Assembly: GCA_965203435.1 (NCBI GenBank)
Contig: CBDBCU010000005.1
Location: 1-64,000 of the forward strand
Reading direction: 5' to 3'
Length of the DNA: 64,000 nt
From: CBDBCU01 sp965203435
Lineage (GTDB): Bacteria; Chloroflexota; Dehalococcoidia; Lucifugimonadales; UBA3495
Shown: positions 56,541-64,000 of the stretch, one piece after another
Layout: each line of letters opens with the position of its first letter
Numbering within the stretch: the first letter of the stretch is position 1
Notes under the pieces: generated by a model
What the model saw: only the letters and a program-made list of their open reading frames with translations
Database searches by the model: none
Told to the model about the DNA's origin: nothing
Made by a program: the position numbers and the translations under genes

Positions 56541-58184
56541 ATGACGGCCAAGTATATATTCGTCACCGGCGGCGTGGTCAGTTCCATCGGCAAGGGGATT
56601 TGCGTAGCCTCTATCGGCCGCATCCTCAAAAGCCGGGGGCTGTCCGTTTCCGTGGTCAAGTTGGATCCTTACCTGAATGTGGATCCGGGCACCATGTCGC
56701 CCTATCAGCACGGCGAGGTTTTCGTAACCCGGGACGGCGGCGAGACGGACCTGGACTTGGGCCATTACGAGCGGTTTATCGATGTGGAACTGACCCGGGA
56801 TTCCAATGTAACCGCCGGCCAGGTCTATACGGCCCTGATTGACAAGGAGCGGCGCGGCGATTTTCTGGGCGGCACTATCCAGACCGTCCCCCACCTGACC
56901 AACGAAATCAAATCCCGGCTGACCGCCCTGGCGGCGAGTTCCGGGGTCGAGGTTATCGTGGTGGAAGTGGGCGGCACCGTGGGCGATATTGAGGGCTTGC
57001 CCTTTCTGGAAGCCATCCGGCAGATGCGAAAGGATGTGGGGCGCAACAATGTCTGCTATGTGCATTTGACCCTGCTGCCCTACATTGCGGCGGCCGGGGA
57101 ACTGAAAACCAAGCCCACCCAGCACAGCGTCAAGGAATTGCGGAGTATCGGCATTCAGCCCGACGCCCTGATTTGCCGCAGCGATCAGCCCATTTCCGCC
57201 GCCATCCGGGAAAAGCTGTCCCTGTTCTGCGATGTGGATAGCGACGCGGTAATCCCCCTGGCCACGGTGGATAATGTGTATGCGGTGCCGCTGATTTTGG
57301 AGACGGCCGGCTTGGGCCGGTTTATAATGGACACCCTGGCGTTGGACGGGCAGGAGCCGGAAATGTCCGCTTGGTCGGAAATGGTTTCCCGGATGGGGCA
57401 GCCCAAGGAGCGGCTGCGGATTGCCGTCGTGGGCAAGTATGTGGAATATCCCGATTCCTACCTGTCGGTGCGGGAAGCCCTGCGTCACGCCGGGGCCGCC
57501 CAGGGCCGGGATGTGGATATTCAGTGGATTCATTCCGAGGATATTGAGCGGGACGGGCCGGAGTTGCACTTGAACGCGGCCCAGGGCATTGTAGTGCCGG
57601 GCGGGTTCGGCTCCCGGGGCGTCGCGGGGATGATTGACACGGCGCAATACGCCCGCCAGTATCAGATACCCTATCTGGGCTTGTGCCTGGGCTTGCAGGT
57701 GATGGTCATCGACTGGGCGCGCAATGTGCTGGGCCTGGCCGGGGCCAATTCGGCGGAACTGGATCCGGAAACGCCGCATCCGGTCATCCATATAATGCCG
57801 GAACAGGAGGCGGTAACGAACCTGGGCGGCACGATGCGGCTGGGCGGCTATCCCTGCCGGCCGCAGCGGAACAGCCGCACTATGTCGGCCTATGGCGATG
57901 ACGAGGTGGAGGAACGGCATCGGCATCGCTTTGAGGTGAACAACCGCTATCGGGAGGGATTGGAAGCCTCGGGAATGTTGATGGGCGGGCTGTCGCCGGA
58001 CGGCCGGCTGGTGGAAACGGCGGAAGCCCCGGAACATCCCTTTATGGTGGGAGTGCAGTTTCATCCGGAGTTTCAGTCCCGGCCCAACCGGCCGCATCCG
58101 CTGTTCTGCGACTTTATCGCCGCGGCCCGGCAAACCATCCGGGAGGGGGCGCAGCCGCCGCTGCTGGTGGAGGGGCAATCCTGA
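56541..58184 (+). CDS. pyrG: CTP synthase
   Basis: 547 residues, full length. It makes CTP from UTP, ATP and glutamine. The synthase domain has KYIFVTGGVVSSIGKGI and KLDPYLNVDPGTMSPYQHGE; the class I glutaminase domain has GGFGSRG, catalytic C382 in YLGLCLGLQ, and VGVQFHPEFQSRP with the His-Glu pair. Start follows GCTAAAAGA with a weak ribosome site. Confidence 0.97.
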   Translation: MTAKYIFVTGGVVSSIGKGICVASIGRILKSRGLSVSVVKLDPYLNVDPGTMSPYQHGEVFVTRDGGETDLDLGHYERFIDVELTRDSNVTAGQVYTALIDKERRGDFLGGTIQTVPHLTNEIKSRLTALAASSGVEVIVVEVGGTVGDIEGLPFLEAIRQMRKDVGRNNVCYVHLTLLPYIAAAGELKTKPTQHSVKELRSIGIQPDALICRSDQPISAAIREKLSLFCDVDSDAVIPLATVDNVYAVPLILETAGLGRFIMDTLALDGQEPEMSAWSEMVSRMGQPKERLRIAVVGKYVEYPDSYLSVREALRHAGAAQGRDVDIQWIHSEDIERDGPELHLNAAQGIVVPGGFGSRGVAGMIDTAQYARQYQIPYLGLCLGLQVMVIDWARNVLGLAGANSAELDPETPHPVIHIMPEQEAVTNLGGTMRLGGYPCRPQRNSRTMSAYGDDEVEERHRHRFEVNNRYREGLEASGMLMGGLSPDGRLVETAEAPEHPFMVGVQFHPEFQSRPNRPHPLFCDFIAAARQTIREGAQPPLLVEGQS

Positions 58185-58309
58185 GCCGTCTATCCCGTCC
58201 GCCGGCCAGGGCCGTTAAGAATATAAGGCGCTTTCCCTCTAATGCCGGGCAATTATTCCTGGCGGCCGGTTCCTCGGCAGTATGTTGGAAAGCCCCAGCC
58301 AATCTACTA

Positions 58310-58426
58310 TGTCATTCCGAGCGTAGCCGAGGAATCTGAAAATCTTGAAATGGAGTCGAGGGCGGGCATTTTAGATTCCTCGGCTACGCTCGGAATGACA
58401 TCCTTCAACAAGTTCAGGATGAGCGG
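58310..58426. repeat. Repeat B (58310-58401) joined to repeat C (58401-58426)
   Basis: Complete B inverted repeat whose end runs directly into CATCCTTCAACAAGTTCAGG. It fills most of the pyrG-transaldolase gap. Confidence 0.85.
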
Positions 58427-58528
58427 AAAGAATCTGCCGGGCTATCCGGGATGTCAATAATCAGCGGGAACGCGCCCGGCAAAGAATCCCGGAAACCACC
58501 GCAATCCCGCAGCAAGGGGTATAATGTT

Positions 58529-59188
58529 ATGAAACTGTTTCTGGATACCGCCAACATTGAGGAAATCCGCGCGGGCGCCGAACTGGGCGTTGTCAGCGGC
58601 GTCACGACCAACCCGTCCCTGGCGGCCAAAGAGGGCATCGGCGGGGCCGAAAGTTACCGCGCCGCCGTCCAGGAAATCGCCGACCTCATCGACGGCCCCA
58701 TTTCCGTGGAAGTGGTCAGCCTGGACGCCCCCGGGATGATTGCCGAGGGCCGGGACATCGCCGAGTGGATTCCCAATCCCTGGGTCAAGATTCCCAGCAC
58801 GACCGAGGGGTTCAAGGCCATTTCCATGCTGGCCCGGGACGGCATCAAAATCAACCAGACCCTCTGTTTCACGGTCAATCAAGCCCTGCTGGGGGCGCAG
58901 GCCGGATCCACGGTGGTCAGCCCCTTTGTGGGCCGGCTGGACGACATCGGGCAAGAGGGGATGGATCTGGTGGCGGACATTGTCGAGGTCTATCAGCTGC
59001 ACGACATCGCGACGATGGTGATGGCGGCCAGCATCCGCGGCGTCTTGCACTGCACCCTGGCGGCCCAGGCCGGGGCCGACATTGCCACCATCCCCTACGG
59101 CGTGCTGAAACAGATGACGCAGCACCCCTTGACCGATGCCGGCGTGGCCCGGTTTTTGCAGGATTGGCAAAAGGCCGGCGGCGGCTGA
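58529..59188 (+). CDS. tal: Transaldolase (short TalC/MipB type)
   Basis: 219 residues, the compact transaldolase/fructose-6-phosphate aldolase type. MKLFLDTANIEEIRAG, SGVTTNPSLAAKEG and the Schiff-base lysine K87 in NPWVKIPSTTEG are clear. AAGGGG lies 9 nt before the ATG. Acts in the non-oxidative pentose phosphate pathway or as an aldolase; the two are hard to separate by sequence. Confidence 0.93.
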   Translation: MKLFLDTANIEEIRAGAELGVVSGVTTNPSLAAKEGIGGAESYRAAVQEIADLIDGPISVEVVSLDAPGMIAEGRDIAEWIPNPWVKIPSTTEGFKAISMLARDGIKINQTLCFTVNQALLGAQAGSTVVSPFVGRLDDIGQEGMDLVADIVEVYQLHDIATMVMAASIRGVLHCTLAAQAGADIATIPYGVLKQMTQHPLTDAGVARFLQDWQKAGGG

Positions 59189-59474
59189 CCGGCTGCTAGG
59201 AAACTAACCTTGCGGCTGGGCTCCGTCCATCCGGCAACGAGTTCAGGATGACCCTTCAGCAGGTTTCAGGGTGAGCGGATTGCCGGTTCCTATCCCCGTC
59301 AGTCCGGCAATCAGTTCAGGATGACCCTTCAGCAGGTTCCGGGTGATCCTTCAACAAGTTCAGGATGAGCGGGCTGCCAGTTCCGAGCCGCCCGCTACAA
59401 TGCCCCCGGTAGATGGACAACTCTAGGGGCCTTAGCCCGCCGGCGGGCTTTCGGAAAGAACGATCGAGGTGATG
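59189..59474. repeat. Intergenic: repeat C series (59225-59370) and rho leader palindrome (59434-59449)
   Basis: Four to five degenerate C copies. AGCCCGCCGGCGGGCT is a perfect palindrome about 20 nt before the rho ribosome site. Rho genes are often autogenously attenuated in the leader. Confidence 0.65.
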
Positions 59475-60770
59475 ATGACTACCATTGTTAAACCGCAGAC
59501 CCGGGATGTGGCCGAACTGGGGGCCATGAGCAAGGATGCCCTGCTGGAAGTAGGCCAGGACTACGGGATGGAGGACGGGGCGGCGATGGCCGCCGCGCGC
59601 CGGGAGGATGTGCTGAACCGGCTGTTCCACGCCGTCTCCGCCCAGCAGTCCCTGGCCGCCTCGGGCATCCTGGAAATCATGGACGAAGGCTACGGCTTTC
59701 TCCGCCGCATTACCTATCAGACCGGCAACGGGGATGTCTATATCTCCCAGTCCCAAATCCGCCGCTTCGGCCTGCGGACCGGGGACACCGTCACCGGCCT
59801 GGTGCGCCCGCCCAAAGAGGGGGAACGCTACTTCGGCCTGGTGCGGGTGGAGAAGGTCAACGGCCTGGACACCGACCAGGTTCATTCCCGATACCGCCAG
59901 CAGTTCGAGCATCTGACCCCCATTTTCCCGGAAAAGCAGATTGTCCTGGAAACCGACGGCACTAACCTGTCGGCCCGGATGGTCGACCTTTTTGCCCCCA
60001 TCGGCTTGGGGCAGCGGGGCTTGATTGTGTCGCCGCCCAAGGCCGGCAAAACCACCATCCTGAAGCAGATTGCCCACAGCGTGGCCCGCAATATGCCCGG
60101 CGTAGCCCTGATGGTGACGCTGATTGGGGAACGGCCGGAGGAAGTGACCGAAATGCGCCGGGCGGTAGAGGGGGATGTTTTTGCCTCGACTTTTGACGAG
60201 TCGGTGGAGGAGCAGTGCCGGGTGGCGGAATTGGCTTTGGAACGGGCCAAGCGGCTGGTGGAAAATCAGCGGGATGTGGTCATTCTGCTGGACAGCGTTA
60301 CCCGATTGACCCGGGCCTATAACCTGGCGGTGCCGACCAGCGGGCGCACCCTGTCCGGCGGCATTGACCCGGCGGCTCTCTATCCGCCCAAAAAGTTCTT
60401 TGGCGCGGCCCGCAACATTGAGGAGGGCGGCAGTTTGACCATCATCGGCACCTGCCTGGTGGATACCGGCAGCCGGATGGACGAGGTGATTTACGAGGAG
60501 TTCAAAGGCACCGGCAATATGGAGCTGCATCTGGATCGGAAGCTGGCCGACCGCCGCTTTTTCCCGGCGGTGGATATTGTCCGCAGCGGCACCCGCCGGG
60601 AGGAACTGCTTTACAGCGATGGGACGATGAAGCAAATCTGGCTGCTGCGGCGGATGATTTCCCTGATTTCCAACGACGGGGCCACCAACGCCACGGAGCG
60701 GGTGCTGGAACGGCTGTCCAAATACACCACCAACGAGGAATTTCTGGAAAACCTGAACCGGGAAACCTAG
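59475..60770 (+). CDS. rho: Transcription termination factor Rho
   Basis: 431 residues. The N-terminal RNA-binding domain includes SGILEIMDEGYGFLR and GDVYISQSQIRRFGLRTGD. Walker A SPPKAGKTTILKQIA, Walker B VVILLDSVTRL, the Q-loop region and GGIDPAALYPPKKFFGAARN are all present. GAGG lies 5 nt before this ATG; two in-frame alternatives (GTG, ATG) are 3 and 6 nt upstream. Confidence 0.97.
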   Translation: MTTIVKPQTRDVAELGAMSKDALLEVGQDYGMEDGAAMAAARREDVLNRLFHAVSAQQSLAASGILEIMDEGYGFLRRITYQTGNGDVYISQSQIRRFGLRTGDTVTGLVRPPKEGERYFGLVRVEKVNGLDTDQVHSRYRQQFEHLTPIFPEKQIVLETDGTNLSARMVDLFAPIGLGQRGLIVSPPKAGKTTILKQIAHSVARNMPGVALMVTLIGERPEEVTEMRRAVEGDVFASTFDESVEEQCRVAELALERAKRLVENQRDVVILLDSVTRLTRAYNLAVPTSGRTLSGGIDPAALYPPKKFFGAARNIEEGGSLTIIGTCLVDTGSRMDEVIYEEFKGTGNMELHLDRKLADRRFFPAVDIVRSGTRREELLYSDGTMKQIWLLRRMISLISNDGATNATERVLERLSKYTTNEEFLENLNRET

Positions 60771-60815
60771 GCCGGGCGGCCGCCCCGGCCGCCCGGATTG
60801 CCGGCCCAAATCCCG

Positions 60816-60847
60816 GCCCTTCCCCCGGCCCGGCGGGAGGGCTTTTT
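60816..60847 (+). terminator. Rho-independent terminator after rho
   Basis: GCCCTTCCCCC pairs with GGCGGGAGGGC and five T follow. A second GC-rich hairpin (CCGGGCGGCC/GGCCGCCCGG) lies just upstream at about 60772-60796. Confidence 0.8.
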
Positions 60848-61187
60848 AGTTGAGGGGGAATGGGCAAAGCGATTATCCGGTCAGCCAGTCAATAAGGACG
60901 GGAGCGTGATATTATTTAATGGCGGGTTGACCCTTTATTATGGGAATTATATACCAACCTAAACGGGGCATTTCTAGCCATCTTTGCCATCGGCCGGCCC
61001 CGGTTTCCGCACCCGTTAGTGTGCGCCATGGCCCGCACCTACTCCCCTACCGAATGTTTGACTACTTCGCGCGCCCGAGCCAAGCCAGTATAAGCCTTGG
61101 CCGCATCGGTGCTAGTGGTGGTTACAGGATAATTGGCAGGGGAGGGTTTGGCAACCTAATCAAAGATTATCCCTTGGATTATGCCGC
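60848..61187. other. Intergenic, non-coding; Y half of the X/Y repeat (60934-61015)
   Basis: TTTATTA then GGGAATTATATACCAACCTA and GGCCGGCCCCGGTTTCCGCA match 48038-48115. TTGACC-17-TATACC at 60927-60955 could be a promoter. An 83-codon frame here has no coding support. Confidence 0.55.
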
Positions 61188-61216
61188 TTGACTAATGCCA
61201 AGCAAGGCTGTACGCT
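61188..61216 (+). promoter_or_regulatory. Candidate promoter of the large orphan gene
   Basis: TTGACT-17-TACGCT, about 30 nt before the ATG, followed by GGAGGT as ribosome site. Confidence 0.5.
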
Positions 61217-61246
61217 ATGCTGTAGAAACAATGTGGAGGTAGGGTT

Positions 61247-62932
61247 ATGACCAACCCGGAGTACGAACTGGTAGAACTTCAGCAACTAATCCGTAAAGAG
61301 CTGGCGGAGCTCAAGGAGATGTCCGAACCTGAATTCTCGGCACGGTTCGACAGCCTCAACCGTTCTGGTATGTTTGCCTTGCATACGTACGGGGAGTCCC
61401 AATCCCCTGACCCCATCGGTCTGTTTTGGGTCTTGTATCCGCCGCACCGCGATTCCAAGAACGGGCCGGCCCCGGAACTTTCGGCGGAGTGGGAGGAAGC
61501 GATTCTCAAATCCTTGGAGCGGCTGTACCACCGCCACCAGGTTTCCTACGAGCCGGACGCGGGTATTCCGGTCGAAAACGACTTCCAAGAATCCCTGAAT
61601 TCCGGGCGTCAGCTAATCCCCGGAACGCTCCGGGATTTGATTACCTTTATCCACATCGCCGCCGCCCGGGCGTTCCGCATTAAGCGAGCCCAAGGCGGGG
61701 GTCTGGACGAGGTTGCCCTGGACTGCCTGCGGGAAGTTGACCGGGCCAGGGTACGACTGAGCATCTTGGACAGCCAAGAGCGCGGCATTATCAAGTTGCT
61801 TGACTTGGATCCTGCCCAAACCTTTCTGTTGTCCACCTACGCGGTAGGGGCTAAAGCGTTGGTCGAGCTTGGCCGGGTTCAGCACCGGCAGGGCAATTAC
61901 GCTGAAGCCTTGCATTATATTGCCCGGTCCGTGTTTGAGACGAGCTACGCCGCCGCGCGGTATGTTGCTGATGAACCCTATGCCGCCGAAAGCGACATGG
62001 AGGGTGTCGCTTTGGCTACCTCTCTCTCCTTGAATGAACACCTTATCTCGGGTTTGGACAATATCACCCACCAGGAGATAGCGTCCGTGTGGCAGAAGCT
62101 CAAGGAAGTCGGCCAGCCCGATAGCTGGGTGCAGGTCGCCCAAGACTGCAACTATATGTTGGAGGCCCCTGAGCTTCCTTATATTTTCTCCAATCAGGAT
62201 GGTTTCCCGGTGCCGGGAATTATCGATTGGTTCCAGGATTTTACGGTAACTACGGAACCGTCCTTGACAGCGGCGGGAGCTCCCTTGACCTGGACGGAGT
62301 TCTGGTACGGAGCGAAGGTTTGGGTCAGCGCCCAACTCAGTGCCAGCGAATACCGGAAAATGCGGGAGGAGGATAAGAAAAGCGAGGCCGAATCCCGCTT
62401 GAAAACCTATTTCTTTGGTCAAGACTGGGCCGTGCTGCCCGACCGCGCCAAAGACCGCCTTATAACCGCCGATACCCTTTGGCATTCCCAAGCTAACATT
62501 GCTTGGGAAGCAGTCATTAGCGACCTGCGTATTGCTACGGAGGATATGTGCCAGAGGTTCATCTGGCAACCTTTGTCTGAAAGCAAAGGCGGCGGCCAAG
62601 ATTTGCTCCAATTTGTCCAGCTAAAGGACGAACTGGATAGGGCTGAGAAACGCCCTGAAATCGCTGCTTGCGTCCAAGTTTGCCGCTCGGGATATTTCGG
62701 GAACTTCCTGAAACGGCAAAATCTTGACCAAGAGGAAGTCAATTTCCTGACCAAGCAACTTCCCGACGCGATGGGGCTGCTTCGGTGGGAAAGGAACTTC
62801 GCTGAACATCAATCTACTGCTTCTTGGCGGCGTAATGCCGTGGAGGACTATGTCCGCCGGTTTTTCGGCATCGGGCAACGCGGCGTACTTCCTGAACTTG
62901 CCCGGATTGGCCGGAAGTTGCGCCGGGTCTGA
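61247..62932 (+). CDS. Large orphan protein with a C-terminal HEPN-like R-x4-H motif
   Basis: 561 residues, no signal peptide or membrane helix, mostly helical. A middle stretch (ALVELGRVQHRQGNYAEALH) looks TPR-like. The C-terminus has R516-NFAE-H521 (R, polar N, x3, H), the pattern of HEPN RNases, followed by a helix rich in Arg. Base composition is less GC-rich and codon use differs from neighbours (more A/T-ending codons). No known family recognised. I infer a toxin or antiphage-type RNase. Confidence 0.6.
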   Translation: MTNPEYELVELQQLIRKELAELKEMSEPEFSARFDSLNRSGMFALHTYGESQSPDPIGLFWVLYPPHRDSKNGPAPELSAEWEEAILKSLERLYHRHQVSYEPDAGIPVENDFQESLNSGRQLIPGTLRDLITFIHIAAARAFRIKRAQGGGLDEVALDCLREVDRARVRLSILDSQERGIIKLLDLDPAQTFLLSTYAVGAKALVELGRVQHRQGNYAEALHYIARSVFETSYAAARYVADEPYAAESDMEGVALATSLSLNEHLISGLDNITHQEIASVWQKLKEVGQPDSWVQVAQDCNYMLEAPELPYIFSNQDGFPVPGIIDWFQDFTVTTEPSLTAAGAPLTWTEFWYGAKVWVSAQLSASEYRKMREEDKKSEAESRLKTYFFGQDWAVLPDRAKDRLITADTLWHSQANIAWEAVISDLRIATEDMCQRFIWQPLSESKGGGQDLLQFVQLKDELDRAEKRPEIAACVQVCRSGYFGNFLKRQNLDQEEVNFLTKQLPDAMGLLRWERNFAEHQSTASWRRNAVEDYVRRFFGIGQRGVLPELARIGRKLRRV

Positions 62933-62968
62933 CCGGCAGTCGTTTCAGTCGGCAATCCGCCGCATACT

Positions 62969-63028
62969 GCCCCGGCCGCCGCCGCCGGGGCGGTTTCCTT
63001 TACTTTCCCTGGCAAGTGTGCTTTATTA
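62969..63028. repeat. Hairpin and X half of the X/Y repeat
   Basis: GCCCCGGC/GCCGGGGC stem, then GGTTTCCTTTACTTTCC and GGCAAGTGTGCTTTATTA, as at 47990-48044. Likely ends transcription of the orphan gene on the + strand. Confidence 0.6.
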
Positions 63029-63125
63029 TTAGGCCAAGGAAACCCGCCGTCCCTGGTCGCCGCGTTGGGCAGTCCCGCCGCGGATATTGGGGACGGTCGG
63101 ATATTGACCGGAGGATTTGGCCGCT

Positions 63126-63899
63126 ATGAGCTATGAAACCATCAAAGTTGAGCAGAGGCAGCGGGTCGCCATCGTTACCCTGAACCGGCCCGAAGTGCTG
63201 AACGCCCTGAACCTGCAACTGGTGCGGGAATTGGACGCCGCCCTGACCACTATGGAATCGGACGAGGAAGTGGGGGCCGTCGTCCTTACCGGAGCCGGCG
63301 ACCGGGCCTTTTCCGCCGGAGCCGACATCCACGAAAACCGGGAGCGGACGCCGGAGGAACGGGACGCCGCCGCCGCCGAGCGCGCCGAATATACCTGGCG
63401 CATGGCATCCAGCCCCCTGCCGCTGATCGGCGCGGTCAACGGCCTCTGCTACGGCGGCGGCACCGTCATGGCGACTTCCCTGGACTTCCTGCTCGGCTGC
63501 GACAAGACCAGTTTCCGCTTTCTGGCGGTCAACTACGGGCAGATGAACGCTACCTGGAGCCTGCCTAACCTGATTGGCTGGCCCCGGGCCAAGGAGCTGC
63601 TTTACAGCGGGCGGGAAGTTTTTGCCGAGGAAGCCTATCGCATCGGCCTGCTGAACCACCTGGTACCCCAGGATGAACTGCTGGATAAGGCGGTGGAAGT
63701 GGCCGCCGGCATCGCCAAAAACCGGGCCGAGGGGGTCGCCAACATCAAGCAGATGCTCTTGGAGCATACCGGCAAGCCCATGGAGGAACAGTTCTGGAAC
63801 GAAGTCAATTCCCGCCAGGGCCGGTTCCGCGGCCTGTCGGTGGAGGAGGGTTTCAAGGACTTTCTGGAACGGAAAGGGCGGAAACCGGCCCTTTCCTAG
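63126..63899 (+). CDS. Crotonase-fold (enoyl-CoA hydratase/isomerase family) protein lacking both catalytic glutamates
   Basis: 257 residues. Fold markers are LNRPEVLNALN, GAGDRAFSAGADI (oxyanion hole) and GAVNGLCYGGG. The hydratase glutamates are replaced: GGGTVMA where GGGxEL is usual, and FLAVNYG where QPEINLG is usual. It is therefore not a standard hydratase; a CoA-ester decarboxylase, isomerase or hydrolase is possible. I chose the ATG 12 nt after GGAGG; a TTG nine bases upstream is the alternative. Confidence 0.85.
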   Translation: MSYETIKVEQRQRVAIVTLNRPEVLNALNLQLVRELDAALTTMESDEEVGAVVLTGAGDRAFSAGADIHENRERTPEERDAAAAERAEYTWRMASSPLPLIGAVNGLCYGGGTVMATSLDFLLGCDKTSFRFLAVNYGQMNATWSLPNLIGWPRAKELLYSGREVFAEEAYRIGLLNHLVPQDELLDKAVEVAAGIAKNRAEGVANIKQMLLEHTGKPMEEQFWNEVNSRQGRFRGLSVEEGFKDFLERKGRKPALS

Positions 63900-64000
63900 C
63901 CGGGACAATCCACGCTCAAAAGAAACCGGCCGGCGCGGCGGGAATTGTCTATCCGCCACGCCCGGCCGGGCCAAAGGGCAGGCCAAAACAAACCCCGGGG
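63900..64000. other. Window end, GC-rich, no gene seen
   Basis: GCCGGCCGGCGCGGCGGG-type sequence that could form part of a terminator (AGAAACCGGCCGG). Nothing coding can be supported in the last 100 bases. Confidence 0.4.

Noticed and set aside
56403..58178. Long open frame opposite pyrG
   Set aside because: pyrG is unmistakable on the + strand; the opposite frame has no recognisable domain or ribosome site.
60940..61191. 83-codon frame upstream of the HEPN-like gene
   Set aside because: No ribosome site, overlaps the Y repeat that is non-coding at 48 kb, composition not protein-like.

Overview
The window is about 62% GC and comes from a bacterial chromosome. No rRNA or tRNA is visible. The gene set suggests a Chloroflexota-type bacterium (Dehalococcoidia/SAR202-like is my best guess): an enolase-superfamily dehydratase beside a half-size TPP decarboxylase, a fused CobA-HemD, a cobalt-type nitrile hydratase, stand-alone branched-chain-type solute receptors, GT39-like membrane proteins, and many families of short interspersed palindromic repeats. 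This assignment is inferred from gene content only. The number of toxin-antitoxin, HEPN and restriction genes would fit a community- or host-associated life.

Layout. 0-9.4 kb: start of a lipoprotein gene with an 18-base homopolymer, an enolase-superfamily enzyme, a TPP enzyme subunit, two small membrane proteins, an ArsM-type methyltransferase, a membrane protein followed by two decayed copies of its tail, RNase PH, a HicA/HicB pair and an M16 protease. 9.4-17.5 kb: a secreted orphan-family protein in a repeat-bounded cassette, a membrane-anchored molybdopterin oxidoreductase, a three-gene nitrile hydratase/thiocyanate hydrolase, three tandem PaREP1/HEPN-like genes (one frameshifted) and an amidohydrolase. 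17.9-28.2 kb, all minus strand: dCTP deaminase, then a compact run of methyltransferase, restriction-type nuclease, cobA-hemD, hemB, an unknown gene, HTH-ImmA/IrrE, DUF4411 PIN and hemL, with a solute-binding lipoprotein upstream. 28.8-34.4 kb: two tandem GT39-like proteins with leaderless-type promoters. 34.7-40.6 kb: a receptor / histidine kinase / partner-switch operon. 40.7-42.0 kb: an IS110-family element inserted in a palindromic repeat, with a likely bridge RNA. 42-47.8 kb: three coiled-coil paralogues, two small membrane proteins and a second orphan-family protein. 48.2-51.9 kb: a tandem array of four toxin-antitoxin-like pairs plus one remnant. 52-60.8 kb: a Gfo/Idh/MocA oxidoreductase, an MNT-HEPN fusion, the third orphan-family protein in an inverted copy of the 9.5-kb cassette, pyrG, transaldolase and rho. 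60.9-63.0 kb: an AT-richer segment with one large gene that ends in a HEPN-like motif. The window closes with a crotonase-fold protein.

Housekeeping genes (rph, dcd, hemL, hemB, cobA-hemD, pyrG, tal, rho) alternate with accessory modules. The gaps are filled by four repeat families: A, a ~100-bp inverted repeat with GTCATTCCCGCGTAAGCGGG arms; B, TCATTCCGAGCGTAGCCGAG arms; C, CTCATCCTGAACTTGTTGAA; and D, ACATGGATAGACAGGATTAA. The observations I rate highest are the IS110 element whose candidate bridge RNA carries guides matching the repeat-A arm it sits in, the toxin-antitoxin-like array, the three-copy secreted family with its duplicated cassette, and the defence-type genes embedded in the heme gene run.
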